From positions 1 through 60,699 of the forward strand of contig NZ_PEBS01000033.1 of assembly GCF_002869965.1 (NCBI RefSeq): a DNA stretch of 60,699 nucleotides, given 5' to 3'. A program made the position numbers and the translations under genes. Each line of letters starts with the position of its first letter. Position 1 is the first letter of the stretch. The notes below the pieces were generated by a model that ran no database searches, was not told where the DNA came from, and was given only the letters and a program-made list of their open reading frames with translations. The stretch is from Janthinobacterium sp. ROICE36 (GTDB taxonomy: Bacteria; Pseudomonadota; Gammaproteobacteria; Burkholderiales; Burkholderiaceae_D). Below are positions 47,610 to 60,356 of the stretch, piece after piece.

Positions 47610-48389
47610 ATGTGCCAACTTCTCGGAATGAATTGCAATGTCCCCACGGACATTGTCTTTAGTTTTACCGGCTTCGCCATGCGCGGCGGCCAGACCGATA
47701 CCCACCATGACGGCTGGGGCATCGCCTTTTTCGAGGGCGCCGGCGTGCGCCATTTCGTCGACCACCAGGCGGCCATCGCTTCGCCCGTGGCCGAACTGAT
47801 CAAACGCTATCCCATCAAGTCGCGCAATGTCATCGCGCATATCCGCAAGGCCACGCAAGGCCAGGTGGCGCTGGAAAACTGCCACCCCTTTGTGCGCGAA
47901 CTGTGGGGCCGCTACTGGGTCTTTGCCCATAATGGCGATTTGAAGCAATTCCATCCTGTGCTGACGGGCAGTTACCGCCCCGTCGGCTGTACGGACAGCG
48001 AACTGGCCTTCTGCTATTTGCTGCAGGAGCTGCATGCGCGCTTTGGCGACGCCCCGCCGGCATTGCCGCAACTGCATGCCGCCCTGGCGGAGTTGTTGCC
48101 CTGCATCGCGGCCCACGGCACCTTCAACATGATGCTGTCGAGCGGCGAGGCGCTGTTTGCCCATTGCTCGACCAGCTTGCACTATCTGGTGCGACAACAT
48201 CCGTTTCCAACTGCTAAACTCTCCGATGAAGACCTGAGCGTGGACTTTTCCCAGGTGACGACGCCCCAGGACCGCGTGGCCGTGATCGTTACCCAGCCGC
48301 TGACGACGAATGAGCAATGGACGGCGTTTGCGCCGGGCGAATTGAAATTATTTGTCGATGGGATGGTGCAAGATACGCCAGCGTCCTAA
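47610..48389 (+). CDS. Class II glutamine amidotransferase, YafJ-like
   Basis: This 259-residue protein is a stand-alone N-terminal nucleophile amidotransferase. Cys2 (MCQLLGMNC) becomes the nucleophile after Met removal. Motifs include HDGWGIAFFEG, AHIRKATQG, FAHNGDLKQF and GCTDSELAFC, as in the YafJ/DUG3 family. It lacks a synthase partner in this locus, so the acceptor is unknown. The start at 47610 is fixed by Cys2; the open frame extends upstream. Confidence 0.9.
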   Translation: MCQLLGMNCNVPTDIVFSFTGFAMRGGQTDTHHDGWGIAFFEGAGVRHFVDHQAAIASPVAELIKRYPIKSRNVIAHIRKATQGQVALENCHPFVRELWGRYWVFAHNGDLKQFHPVLTGSYRPVGCTDSELAFCYLLQELHARFGDAPPALPQLHAALAELLPCIAAHGTFNMMLSSGEALFAHCSTSLHYLVRQHPFPTAKLSDEDLSVDFSQVTTPQDRVAVIVTQPLTTNEQWTAFAPGELKLFVDGMVQDTPAS

Positions 48390-48526
48390 TTTGTTGACGA
48401 CAATACGCTTGATTGCTGCCAAAATACCCACAGCGCGGGCGAAATTCAGCTAAAGTATTGTCAATAGTGAACCTTGATGCGGGCGCCGCGCGGCCGGTGT
48501 CACTCGACCTGATTGATGAAGACTTA

Positions 48527-49807
48527 ATGATCGATATTTCCAGCAACGACATCACCCCGAAACCCTTGCGCGTGCGCGAGTTCTATCTGGGTCGACAACC
48601 TATCCTTGACCGCAGTCAAGCCCTGTTTGGCTATGAGTTGCTATTTCGCAACGCCCCGGTCGGTCCCGCCAACATCACCAGCGACCTGTCCGCCACGGCG
48701 TCCGTGATCGCCCACGCTTCCCAACTGGGCATGGAAAAGGTCATCGGCGACGCACTCGGTTTCGTCAATGTCGATGCCGACGTGATCATGAGCGACATCT
48801 TCGTTTTCTTGCCGCGTGAAAAAGTCGTGCTGGAAATTGTCGAATCGATGCCCGTCACGCCGGAAGTGCGCGCGCGCATCAGCGAACTGGTGAGCCATGG
48901 CTTCAGCTTCGCGCTGGAAAACGTGGTGGCCGACACGTCGCAAGTACAGCAGCTGTTGCCTCTTGTGCAATATGTAAAAATGGACATGAGCACGGTCGAC
49001 CCGAAGGTGCTGGCAGCGCTGGCCCCCCGTTTCAAGCAGGAGCAGAAGAAGCTGGTGGCGGAGAAGGTTGAGACGCGCGAAGAATTCAAGTCAGGCCTGG
49101 ACCTGGGCTTCGATTATTTTCAGGGTTATTATTTTGCCAAGCCCGCCATCATGACGGGCAAGAAACTGTCGCCGTCGCAACTGGCCGTCATGGAGCTGAT
49201 GACCCTGGTTACCTCCGACGCCGACAATATGGATATCGAGCGCGCCATCAAGCGCGACGTGTCGCTGGCCCTGAACCTGCTGCGTCTGGTCAATACGCCC
49301 GCCGTGGGTGCGCGTCAGCGCATCGATTCGCTGAGCCAGGCCGTGACCGTGCTGGGCCGCCGCCAATTGCAGCGCTGGCTGCAAATCATGCTGTACGCGG
49401 AGCCAAGCAAGCGCGGCCATAGCATGACGCCGCTGCTGATGCTGGCCACCACGCGCGGCCGTTTGCTGGAGCTGCTCGCGCATAAACTGCGCCCGAACCA
49501 CGCCCACTCGGCCGATATCGCGTTTACGGTCGGCATCATGTCCCTGATGGATACCCTGTTCGGCGTGCCGATGACGGAAATCCTCAGCCAGATCGAAGTG
49601 ATCGATGAAGTGGCCGAAGCGCTGCTGTCGCGCGAAGGTTTCTACGGCGACCTGCTGCGCCTGGCCGAGTGCATCGAGCGCATCGAAGACATGGAAGGCG
49701 AGATCGTGCCGACCTTGCGCGACCTGGCCATGTCGCCGGACGACCTGGTGGAGCTGGAAATGGCCGCCTACGAATGGAGCGACAATGTGGTGAGGTATGC
49801 GCTGTAA
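48527..49807 (+). CDS. EAL-HDOD signalling protein with degenerate EAL domain
   Basis: This 426-residue protein has an N-terminal EAL-like domain (about 20-215) and a C-terminal HDOD domain (about 220-410, ARQRIDSLSQAVTVLGRRQLQRWL). The EAL signature reads YELLFRN, and the catalytic DDFG motif is replaced by ALENVVAD, so c-di-GMP hydrolysis is unlikely; such proteins act as binding or regulatory partners (CdgJ-like). The start at 48527 is preferred; a GTG at 48467 is in frame. Confidence 0.88.
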   Translation: MIDISSNDITPKPLRVREFYLGRQPILDRSQALFGYELLFRNAPVGPANITSDLSATASVIAHASQLGMEKVIGDALGFVNVDADVIMSDIFVFLPREKVVLEIVESMPVTPEVRARISELVSHGFSFALENVVADTSQVQQLLPLVQYVKMDMSTVDPKVLAALAPRFKQEQKKLVAEKVETREEFKSGLDLGFDYFQGYYFAKPAIMTGKKLSPSQLAVMELMTLVTSDADNMDIERAIKRDVSLALNLLRLVNTPAVGARQRIDSLSQAVTVLGRRQLQRWLQIMLYAEPSKRGHSMTPLLMLATTRGRLLELLAHKLRPNHAHSADIAFTVGIMSLMDTLFGVPMTEILSQIEVIDEVAEALLSREGFYGDLLRLAECIERIEDMEGEIVPTLRDLAMSPDDLVELEMAAYEWSDNVVRYAL

Positions 49808-49826
49808 CTGGCGCCTCCCGTAATGT

Positions 49827-49866
49827 AAAAAACCCTGCACGGCGTCGCCGTGGCAGGGTTTTTTTA
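49827..49866. terminator. Bidirectional terminator
   Basis: A long hairpin (AAAAAACCCTGC at the left, GCAGGGTTTTTTT at the right, with an inner CGGC/GCCG extension and a GTC loop) stands between the EAL-HDOD gene and the convergent SPW gene. A and T runs at both sides allow it to serve both strands. Confidence 0.88.
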
Positions 49867-49871
49867 CGCCG

Positions 49872-50243
49872 CTACGCCGCCGCGCCGGGCCAGTGCTTGT
49901 GCAGCTCGGGATCGGTGCGTAATTCCCACAAGGCCAGCACGACGACGGCGATGCCGACGAGCAGCTCGTTCCACATGACGACGCGCTGTTCGGCCAGGCG
50001 CAGTATCCACGGCGAGGCGGCGACCCAGACGCCCACCAGCAGGTTGACGACGACGGCCCAGAAGTAGGTCTTGTACAGGTCGAAGGCCGCCAGCACGGCG
50101 ATCACCAGGCCCGAGACAAAGGCGTTGATCATCTGCGGCGAGCCATCGGGATAGGAAAAGGCCCAGGGCGAGACGAGCAGCCACAGGCCCAGCAACAGGA
50201 TCAATTGATCTTGCCAGCGTTTCAGTTTGAAATTGCCTGCCAT
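49872..50243 (-). CDS. SPW-repeat membrane protein
   Basis: This 123-residue integral membrane protein has four hydrophobic helices. Two copies of the SPW motif are visible: LVSPWAFSY near residue 24 and AASPWILRL near residue 77. The SPW repeat family is usually found as two such copies in small bacterial membrane proteins; function unknown. An AGGAGGAT ribosome-binding site precedes the ATG. It lies downstream of metH on the same strand but 112 bp of its end, with a GC-rich hairpin between. Confidence 0.85.
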   Translation of the reverse strand: MAGNFKLKRWQDQLILLLGLWLLVSPWAFSYPDGSPQMINAFVSGLVIAVLAAFDLYKTYFWAVVVNLLVGVWVAASPWILRLAEQRVVMWNELLVGIAVVVLALWELRTDPELHKHWPGAAA

Positions 50244-50322
50244 ATATCCTCCTTAGCCAGTTAGGGAACGGGCCGGAGCGGGCATGCAGCATGCCGACCG
50301 GCATACTGCGTTAGTGCGCTGC

Positions 50323-50346
50323 GGCGCGCGATAAGTTCCGCGCGCC
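50323..50346. terminator. GC-rich hairpin between metH and SPW gene
   Basis: GGCGCGCG (50323-50330) and CGCGCGCC (50339-50346) form a perfect 8-bp stem with an 8-nt loop just after the metH stop codon on the minus strand. There is no T tract, so it is a possible rather than certain terminator. Confidence 0.4.
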
Positions 50347-50355
50347 TTGTGCTTA

Positions 50356-54150
<3,795 letters not shown>

Positions 54151-54306
54151 TTCATGCTTTCAATAGGCAAACGGGCGGCGGCGCGGCGACAAGACTTTAC
54201 GAGGCGGATGCGGGTCAGCAGGATCAGCTGACGGAGAGTGCCAGCCGGGTAGGGCAGGCAGAAGGTGGCAATCGCCTGATTTCACCGGGTCTAAAATTAT
54301 ACGGCA

Positions 54307-54465
54307 TCAGGCTGCTTTGGTTTTAAGCAAAAGCGGCCGTTCGTCCCACGGCAGACCTTCTTGCAACACATCACCTTCCGCCACGCCTTCTTCTGAAATG
54401 ACATTCCTGAAAATCTTACTCAGAACGTTAATTTTTCCGTCAAAGTTGGCGGAAAGATATGTTGT
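54307..54465 (-). pseudogene. Start-less open frame, probable gene remnant
   Basis: An uninterrupted minus-strand frame of 52 sense codons lies between a TAG (54468-54466) and a TGA (54309-54307). Its translation has normal protein-like composition, for example YLSANFDGKINVLSKIF followed by SEEGVAEGDVLQEGLPWDE. There is no ATG, GTG or TTG start in a useful position, so it looks like the C-terminal remnant of a gene whose beginning was lost. The family is not recognised; it could also be chance. Confidence 0.35.
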
Positions 54466-54712
54466 CTATGCTGTGGAAAAATATCCACATTATTTGTGCC
54501 GTATGCGCATATTTTCAATGAATTGAATGGTAATAGCTGTAAAGGAAAATAATTTCGATATTAGCCAACACAGTTTGAGAGGAATAATGCTCAGAATAAA
54601 TTTTGCCAAGCGGATATTTTAATTATTATCAAAACCAATTGAATCAAAAGCATTAATAGTTGTTATTCGGAATCGAATTGATCGATAATATTGGTTCCTG
54701 GAAATTAAATTC

Positions 54713-54737
54713 TCACCAAAAGTCACCAATATGTCAC
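54713..54737 (+). repeat. Three TCAC direct repeats upstream of the metzincin gene
   Basis: TCACC at 54713 and 54723 and TCAC at 54734 are spaced 10 and 11 bases, about one helical turn. They lie 53-77 bp before the start codon, where an activator could bind. The regulator is unknown. Confidence 0.4.
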
Positions 54738-54789
54738 ATTTATCCCGTGTCCTCCCCGGCATCGCACTGCATCAACATGGTGGCCAGCC

Positions 54790-57270
54790 ATGAAAAACCA
54801 TTTGCTTGTAGCATTGTTGGTCATGCTGGGCCTGTCTGCCTGCGGCGGTGGCGGCGGTGGCGGTGGTGGCGACACGGTGGTGGCGACCACTGCGGGTACT
54901 CCCGTGCTGATTCCTGCCGTGACGGCCGTCTCGGCGGCGAATGTCGCCGTGGGCGGCAGCCTGGTGGTGACGGGTACGAATCTGAGCCGCGTGACAGCCT
55001 TCCAGGTGGCCGGCGTGACCGTTGCCACCAGTGCCGCCAGCGAGACCAGCGTGACCCTGGCCATGCCTGGCGTGCCCGTAACGGGCGCCTTGAGCCTGGT
55101 CAGCGCCAGTGGCACGGCGGCCACCAGCTATAACGTCAATGTGTACCTGCCATTGAGCGTGGGCAGCGTCGCGCCATTGACGGGCGGCGTCGGTTCCAGC
55201 GTGACGATCGCGGGCGGCGGCATGGGCGCCGTGACGGCGGTGCAGTTTGGCAATGGCGCGGCGGCGACGCCGCAAAGCCAGACCGCCAGCAGCGTGACCG
55301 TAGTGGTGCCCTTGGGTGCAGCGACAGGCGCGCTGACGGTGCGCGGTCCCAACAACGATGTGCTCAGCAGCGACGCGTACACGGTCTTGGCCAGCGTGGC
55401 GGTGACGTCGATCACCTCGGCCGTCACCGGTGCGACCTTGTCGGTGACGGTGCAGGGCAGCAATCTCGACCAGGTCAGCTCGGCTTCGGTGGGCAATACA
55501 CCCGCCGTCATCGTCAGCGCCAGTGCCAGCCAACTGGTGTTGTCTGCACCAGCCTCGGCAACGGGCAATGTGATGCTGTCGGCTGCCTCGCGCATTGCCG
55601 TCAATGCAGGCACGGTGTCGGCGTTTACCCTGGGCAGCATTGATTTCGCGCAAGTACTGAACTTGAATGCCAGCGATGCGGCCTTGCGCCTGACGCGCGG
55701 CAAGCCGGCCGCCGTGCGCGTGTCCGTGCTGACCCAGCAAGCAGGTCAGGCCAGTCCCGCCGTGACCTTGGTTGCGACCGCCGCCAATGGCAGCAATCTG
55801 GGCAGCATCAGCATGAGCGGCCCGTCGGTCTTGCCGATGCAAAAGAACGATGACAGTTTCAGCGGCAATTTCACTGCCATCCTGCCCGCTGGCTGGATCT
55901 TGCCTGGCGTGCGCGTGCGCGTGACGGCTGTGGGCAATGACGGCGTGCAAGTGAGCCAGGATGCGGCGCCGGTGGTGGCCAGCCTGGCCAGGATTCGCCT
56001 GGTACTCGTGCCCTTGAGCACCGACGATGGCGTGGCGCAATTGCCTGACGCCGAGGTGATCCGTGCCGCGCTGCTGCGCGTGTATCCGTATGCGACGGAA
56101 AATATCAGCATCACCACGCGCGTTGCGCTGAGCATGCCAGGCAGCAGCACGGCCGATAGCTGGTGGAGCGATACCCTGGGCAAGCTGGAAAGCAAGCGGG
56201 TGCAGGAAGATAGCGGCGCTTATTATTATGGTTTCGTGCCGAAAATGTCCTCCACGCGCGCCGCCGGCCTGGCCTACATCAACCAGCGCAGCAGCAGCGG
56301 CAACGACTTTACCTCGGCCATCGGCCTCGATGCCAGGTTCACCAGCATCGCATCGCTCGATCCATTCGGCAATCAATGGCCTGAATGGCTGACCACGCTA
56401 GTGCATGAGCTGGGCCACAACCACTCGCTGCAGCACGTTGCCTGCGGCGGCCCGGCCAATGCGGCTACCGATTACCCGTATGCGAATGGCGATCTGGGCC
56501 CGCAACCGCTGTATAACAGTAGTTATGCTGGCAGCATTGGCCTGCTGAGCAAGGCTGCGTATGGCGGCACGCAGATGAAGGATGTGATGAGCTATTGCAG
56601 CGGCGCCTGGTTCTCCGATTACAGCTATGCGCGGGTGCAGCAATTCCTGGAAAAACGCAGCACGCAAGTGACGGGCAGCAATGTGCTGGCCGCCAGCATG
56701 TCCGTGGCCGAGAATGGCTATCTGACCATTTCCGGCCGCATCACGCCGACCGGCGTGGCCTTGCGCCCGGCCGTTGCCTCGTCCACGCGTGTGGGCGCAG
56801 CGACCAGCGGCAGCGGCCAGGCGTACACCCTGCGGGTCCTGACGGCGTCGGGAACGACTATCGACTTGCCCTTCGATGCCGTCACCGTGGCCGACCATGG
56901 CGGCAGCGTCATGCGCCACTTCCGCGTCAGCTTCGCCAACCCGGGCGATATCAGCGACGTGGAAGTATTGTCAAATGGTAAGCCACTGACCAGGCTGGAG
57001 CGTTCGGCGCGCCGCAGCAAGGCCGCCAACGATGGCAGCTTTGACGTAACGCAAAGCGGCGGCAAGCTGGCGCTGGTCTGGGATGCCCAGGCGGAGCCCT
57101 ATGCGGCCGTGCTGCACGTGGCTGCCGATGGCCGCAAGACGGTGGTCGCCGGCGGCTTGACGGGTGGCAATGCCAGCGTCGATGTGAGCGCCTTGCCGGC
57201 TGGCGGGCGTTTCGAGGTCAGCCTGTCGTCGTCCGTGGGCGGACGTTTGATGAAGGTGCAGCGTCGCTAA
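54790..57270 (+). CDS. Lipoprotein metzincin protease, M66-like, with IPT/TIG-type repeats
   Basis: This 826-residue secreted protein has a lipobox LSAC (Cys18) followed by nine glycines. Residues about 40-280 are three Ig-like IPT/TIG-type repeats (GGSLVVTGTNLSRVTAFQV type). The protease domain has the zinc motif HELGHNHSLQH (His539, His543, His549; Glu540) and a Met-turn VMSYC (Met600), the arrangement of metzincins and closest by eye to the M66 (StcE) family. The position usually Gly is Ser546 here. The C-terminal 170 residues are beta-rich. An outer-membrane or surface location is expected. It stands alone. Confidence 0.82.
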   Translation: MKNHLLVALLVMLGLSACGGGGGGGGGDTVVATTAGTPVLIPAVTAVSAANVAVGGSLVVTGTNLSRVTAFQVAGVTVATSAASETSVTLAMPGVPVTGALSLVSASGTAATSYNVNVYLPLSVGSVAPLTGGVGSSVTIAGGGMGAVTAVQFGNGAAATPQSQTASSVTVVVPLGAATGALTVRGPNNDVLSSDAYTVLASVAVTSITSAVTGATLSVTVQGSNLDQVSSASVGNTPAVIVSASASQLVLSAPASATGNVMLSAASRIAVNAGTVSAFTLGSIDFAQVLNLNASDAALRLTRGKPAAVRVSVLTQQAGQASPAVTLVATAANGSNLGSISMSGPSVLPMQKNDDSFSGNFTAILPAGWILPGVRVRVTAVGNDGVQVSQDAAPVVASLARIRLVLVPLSTDDGVAQLPDAEVIRAALLRVYPYATENISITTRVALSMPGSSTADSWWSDTLGKLESKRVQEDSGAYYYGFVPKMSSTRAAGLAYINQRSSSGNDFTSAIGLDARFTSIASLDPFGNQWPEWLTTLVHELGHNHSLQHVACGGPANAATDYPYANGDLGPQPLYNSSYAGSIGLLSKAAYGGTQMKDVMSYCSGAWFSDYSYARVQQFLEKRSTQVTGSNVLAASMSVAENGYLTISGRITPTGVALRPAVASSTRVGAATSGSGQAYTLRVLTASGTTIDLPFDAVTVADHGGSVMRHFRVSFANPGDISDVEVLSNGKPLTRLERSARRSKAANDGSFDVTQSGGKLALVWDAQAEPYAAVLHVAADGRKTVVAGGLTGGNASVDVSALPAGGRFEVSLSSSVGGRLMKVQRR

Positions 57271-57292
57271 GGGGTGCTGCTGGATGCAAGAA

Positions 57293-57312
57293 GGGCTTGC
57301 CGCGGCAAGCCC
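57293..57312. terminator. Hairpin after the metzincin gene
   Basis: GGGCTTGC-CGCG-GCAAGCCC is a perfect 8-bp stem, 22 nt after the stop codon. No T tract follows, so it is a possible terminator or RNA-stabilising hairpin. Confidence 0.5.
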
Positions 57313-57407
57313 TGTGTGGAATATGCACAGATCCTGTGCCAGGCGGAGGCTGCCATTTCCCGGCTCGCCTGCCTAGAATGGGGCTTCACCCACTTGCGGA
57401 GCACCCC

Positions 57408-57815
57408 ATGCCCATTCTGAACCTGCGTTTGTCCACGCCACCCGATGCGCGCCAGTCGGCCGCCATCGCCGCCACCCTGAGCGGCCTGACGGCGCAACTG
57501 CTGCACAAGGCGCCCGAGCTGACCTCGGTGGCGATCAGCCATCTTGATGCGGCGCACTGGTTTGTCGGCGGCCCCTCGCTGCAAGCCCGGGGAAAGAGCA
57601 GTTTTTTCCTCGATATCCTGATCAGTGATGAAACGAATACGGCGGCGGAAAAGGCGGCGTATATCGCCGCCGTGTTCGCCGCCATGCAGGAGTATCTCGG
57701 CGACTTGCATGACGTCAGCTATATCCACGTGCATGACGCGCGCCAGGCGGCCTGGGGCTATGGCGGCTTGACGCAGCAGTTCCGCGCCGTGCGCAAGGCG
57801 CTGCAGCAGCCGTGA
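57408..57815 (+). CDS. Tautomerase family protein
   Basis: This 135-residue protein begins MPILNLRLS; removal of Met exposes the catalytic Pro1 of the 4-oxalocrotonate tautomerase superfamily. The length is twice that of the short 62-residue subunits, fitting the longer group. A GCGGAGC box precedes the ATG at 57408. It is convergent with a LysR gene with no gap. The substrate is not known. Confidence 0.82.
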   Translation: MPILNLRLSTPPDARQSAAIAATLSGLTAQLLHKAPELTSVAISHLDAAHWFVGGPSLQARGKSSFFLDILISDETNTAAEKAAYIAAVFAAMQEYLGDLHDVSYIHVHDARQAAWGYGGLTQQFRAVRKALQQP

Positions 57816-58718
57816 TCAATCCCAGTGGCAATCCTGGTAGTGTTGCACGGCAAAATCGACGAAGACCCTGACCTTCGGCGACAGCTGGCGGCTGTGCGGA
57901 TACAGCGCGTACAAATTGCGTGGGCGTAAGGTGTAGCCGGGCAATACCTCGACCAGCTGGCCGCTGCGCAGCGCGTCGCGCACGATGAAGGCGGCCGCGC
58001 CGGCAATCCCCATGCCGCCCATGGCCGCTTCGCGCAAGGCCACGCTGGTATTGGCTTGCAGGCTGCCGCGCACGGCTACCTTGTGGGCGGCGCCGTCGCC
58101 ATCGGTGAACGACCATTCCGCCGGCTTGTCGCCGGAGCTGTACATCAGGCAATTGTGCTGCACCAGGTCCTGCGGCGTGGCCGGATGGCCATGGCGGTCC
58201 AGGTAGGCGGGCGAGGCGACGGCCACCGTGCGGCTGCTGGCCAGCTGGCGCGCTACCAGGGTGGAGTCGGACAAGCCGCGCGCCAGGCGCAACGCCACGT
58301 CGAAGCCATCGTCGATCAGGTCGACGATGCGGTCGTTGCAGACCAGATCGATGTGGATGTGCGGGTATTGGCGCGTAAAGTCGGGCAGCCAGGCGGCCAG
58401 TTCCAGGGTGCCGAAGGCCATCGGCGCATTGATGCGCAGGCTGCCGGACGGCTGCGCCTGGTGCATGGCGACGGCGCGGTCGGCCGCGTCAAGGGCGTCG
58501 AGGATGTCGCGGCTGGCCAGGTAATATTCCTGGCCGGCGGCCGTTAGGGCGAAGCGGCGCGTCGTGCGGTTGAGTAATTGGGTGCCCAGCTGGCTTTCCA
58601 GCTGGCGCACCTGGCGCGAGACGATGGAGTGGGAGATGCCCAGCGCGTTGCCGGCGGCCGTGAAACTGCCCAGTTCCACGACGCGGCGCAGGGCGCGCAG
58701 GGCGGTCAGCTGGTCCAT
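57816..58718 (-). CDS. LysR family transcriptional regulator
   Basis: This 300-residue regulator has the LysR helix-turn-helix at residues 1-60 (LRALRRVVELGSFTAAGNALGISHSIVSRQVRQLE) and an effector domain containing PMAFGTLELAAWLPDF and the VALRLARGLSDSTLVARQL stretch of the CrgA-type subgroup. It lies 30 bp downstream of fmt on the same strand and convergent with the tautomerase gene. The target is unknown. Confidence 0.9.
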   Translation of the reverse strand: MDQLTALRALRRVVELGSFTAAGNALGISHSIVSRQVRQLESQLGTQLLNRTTRRFALTAAGQEYYLASRDILDALDAADRAVAMHQAQPSGSLRINAPMAFGTLELAAWLPDFTRQYPHIHIDLVCNDRIVDLIDDGFDVALRLARGLSDSTLVARQLASSRTVAVASPAYLDRHGHPATPQDLVQHNCLMYSSGDKPAEWSFTDGDGAAHKVAVRGSLQANTSVALREAAMGGMGIAGAAAFIVRDALRSGQLVEVLPGYTLRPRNLYALYPHSRQLSPKVRVFVDFAVQHYQDCHWD

Positions 58719-58748
58719 GGGCGCGTGTTGCGGGTATCGATGACTTGA

Positions 58749-59705
58749 TTAAACGAAGCGTTTGCCTTCCAGCGGGAAACCCTTGATGAATTCGGCCGCG
58801 GGCAGGCGCTTGCCGCCCGGTTTTTGCAGTTCCGTCAGGCGCAGGGAACCATTGCCGCAGGCCACGACGATGCCGTGCTGGGCGTCGGCGGCCAGCACCT
58901 GGCCCGGTGCTTCCTTGCTGTCCGCTTCGAGTACCTCTGCCGCCCAGATCTTGATGGTGACGCCATCGACCTGGCCGCAGGCGCCGGGAAACGGATTGAA
59001 GGCGCGGATTTTCAGGCCCAGTTCCAGCGCCGGCAGGCTGAAATCGAGCGCCGCTTCTTCCTTGGCGATCTTTGCCGCGTAGCTGACGCCCGCTTCCGGT
59101 TGCGGCACGGCTTCGAGCGGCTGCTGCTGCATCTTGCGCAGGGTCTCGACGATCATCTTGCCGCCCAGCGTGGCCAGCTTGTCGTGCAGGCTGGCGGTGG
59201 AATCGCCCGCTTCGATGGGCGTGCGCTCGATGGCCAGCATGGGGCCGGTATCGAGGCCTTCTTCCATTTGCATGATGGTCACGCCCGTTTCATCGTCACC
59301 GGCCTCGATGGCGCGGTGAATCGGCGCCGCACCGCGCCAGCGCGGCAGCAATGAACCGTGGATATTGATGCAAGGTTTGATATCGAGCGTGCTGCGCGGC
59401 AAGATCAAGCCGTAGGCCGCCACGACCATCACGTCGTAATCGGTGGCCAGCAGGCGCTCGTGGGCTGCCTTTGCCTCGGCGGCACGCTGCGGGTCCTTGC
59501 TGTCCATGCGCAAGGACAGCGGCTGCAGCACGTCGATGCCGTGTTCCTGCGCGTATTGCTTGACGGCCGAAGCATGCAACTGCATGCCGCGTCCGGCAGG
59601 GCGGTCGGGCTGGGTCAGCACCAGCGGAATGTCAAAACCCGCTTCGTGCAAGTCTTTCAGGGCCGTGGCGGCAAATTCAGGCGTGCCTGCGAAGATCACT
59701 TTCAT
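58749..59705 (-). CDS. fmt: Methionyl-tRNA formyltransferase
   Basis: This 318-residue enzyme formylates initiator Met-tRNA using 10-formyl-THF. The N-terminal domain has [16 protein letters not shown], the folate-site [20 protein letters not shown] with the catalytic Asn/His, and the [10 protein letters not shown] loop; the C-terminal OB-type domain is complete. It lies 108 bp after def, the standard def-fmt order. Confidence 0.96.
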   Translation of the reverse strand: MKVIFAGTPEFAATALKDLHEAGFDIPLVLTQPDRPAGRGMQLHASAVKQYAQEHGIDVLQPLSLRMDSKDPQRAAEAKAAHERLLATDYDVMVVAAYGLILPRSTLDIKPCINIHGSLLPRWRGAAPIHRAIEAGDDETGVTIMQMEEGLDTGPMLAIERTPIEAGDSTASLHDKLATLGGKMIVETLRKMQQQPLEAVPQPEAGVSYAAKIAKEEAALDFSLPALELGLKIRAFNPFPGACGQVDGVTIKIWAAEVLEADSKEAPGQVLAADAQHGIVVACGNGSLRLTELQKPGGKRLPAAEFIKGFPLEGKRFV

Positions 59706-59813
59706 ATGGTTCCTTGACGTGAGGTGCGCAGGCCTGCGCCGGAGGGCGCCAGGCTGGCGTGGTGCAGCGACTACTGTTGCTGCTTAGTCTATCAGCAGTA
59801 CTGAAATACTGGC

Positions 59814-60356
59814 TTAGAAACGGCGATTCTGTGCGCGCAAGCTCGCTTCGCGCTCGAGACCACGGACTTCCTTGATCATCTTGGCCTTGATGCGGTTGCG
59901 CTTGAGCGGCGACAGGTATTCGACGAATACCTTGCCCAGCAGATGATCCATCTCATGCTGGATGCAGACAGCCAGCAAGCCATCGGCTTCCAGTTCGAAC
60001 TGCTTGCCGTGACGGTCCAGGGCGCGCACCTTGATGCGGGCCGGACGCTCGACGCCATCGTAGACGCCAGGCACGGACAAACAGCCTTCGTCGTAGACCT
60101 GCTTTTCTTCGCTGGCCCAGGTGATTTCCGGGTTGAGGAACACTTGCAGCTGGTTTTTCTCTTCGGTGATGTCGATCACCATCATCTGGATATGCGCGTC
60201 CACTTGCGACGCGGCAAGGCCCACTCCGGGGGCGTCGTACATGGTTTCGGCCATGTCGTCGATCAGGGTTTGCAGGCGCTCGCCAAATTCGGTGACGGGC
60301 TTGGCGATCGTGTGCAGGCGAGGATCGGGGTAACGCAGGATATTTAATATGGACAT
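59814..60356 (-). CDS. def: Peptide deformylase
   Basis: This 180-residue metalloenzyme removes the N-terminal formyl group. All three motifs are present: GVGLAASQV (motif 1), EGCLSVPG with the metal Cys (motif 2) and [10 protein letters not shown] with HExxH (motif 3). Length is typical for class I enzymes. It precedes fmt on the same strand; the pair is the usual initiation-processing operon. Confidence 0.97.
   Translation of the reverse strand: MSILNILRYPDPRLHTIAKPVTEFGERLQTLIDDMAETMYDAPGVGLAASQVDAHIQMMVIDITEEKNQLQVFLNPEITWASEEKQVYDEGCLSVPGVYDGVERPARIKVRALDRHGKQFELEADGLLAVCIQHEMDHLLGKVFVEYLSPLKRNRIKAKMIKEVRGLEREASLRAQNRRF

Larger units (their letters stand above)
54151..54789. other. AT-rich intergenic island between metH and the metzincin gene
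   Basis: These 639 bp are much richer in A and T (about 54400-54780) than the rest of the window. Near metH there is a small hairpin (GTCAGC/GCTGAC, 54214-54232). A gene remnant lies at 54307-54465 on the minus strand. A tiny frame, 54587-54622 plus, with a GAGAGGAA box, would encode an 11-residue peptide. Three TCAC direct repeats lie at 54713-54737 ahead of the metzincin gene. No transposase is seen. Confidence 0.55.

Noticed and set aside
54151..54300. Cobalamin or SAH riboswitch upstream of metH
   Set aside because: No B12-box or SAH-riboswitch core could be found on the minus strand; only a small hairpin is present.
54317..54526. Plus-strand open frame of 69 codons in the AT-rich island
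   Set aside because: No ribosome-binding site and Ser-rich, non-protein-like start; the opposite strand has the more coding-like frame.
54843..54869. Phase-variable repeat in the poly-glycine codons of the metzincin gene
   Set aside because: The GGN run is built of mixed codons in multiples of three, so slippage would not shift the frame; better explained as a flexible lipoprotein linker.
54772..56376. Minus-strand open frame of 534 codons antisense to the metzincin gene
   Set aside because: Low-complexity His/Ala/Gly translation, opposite a gene with lipobox and zinc motif.
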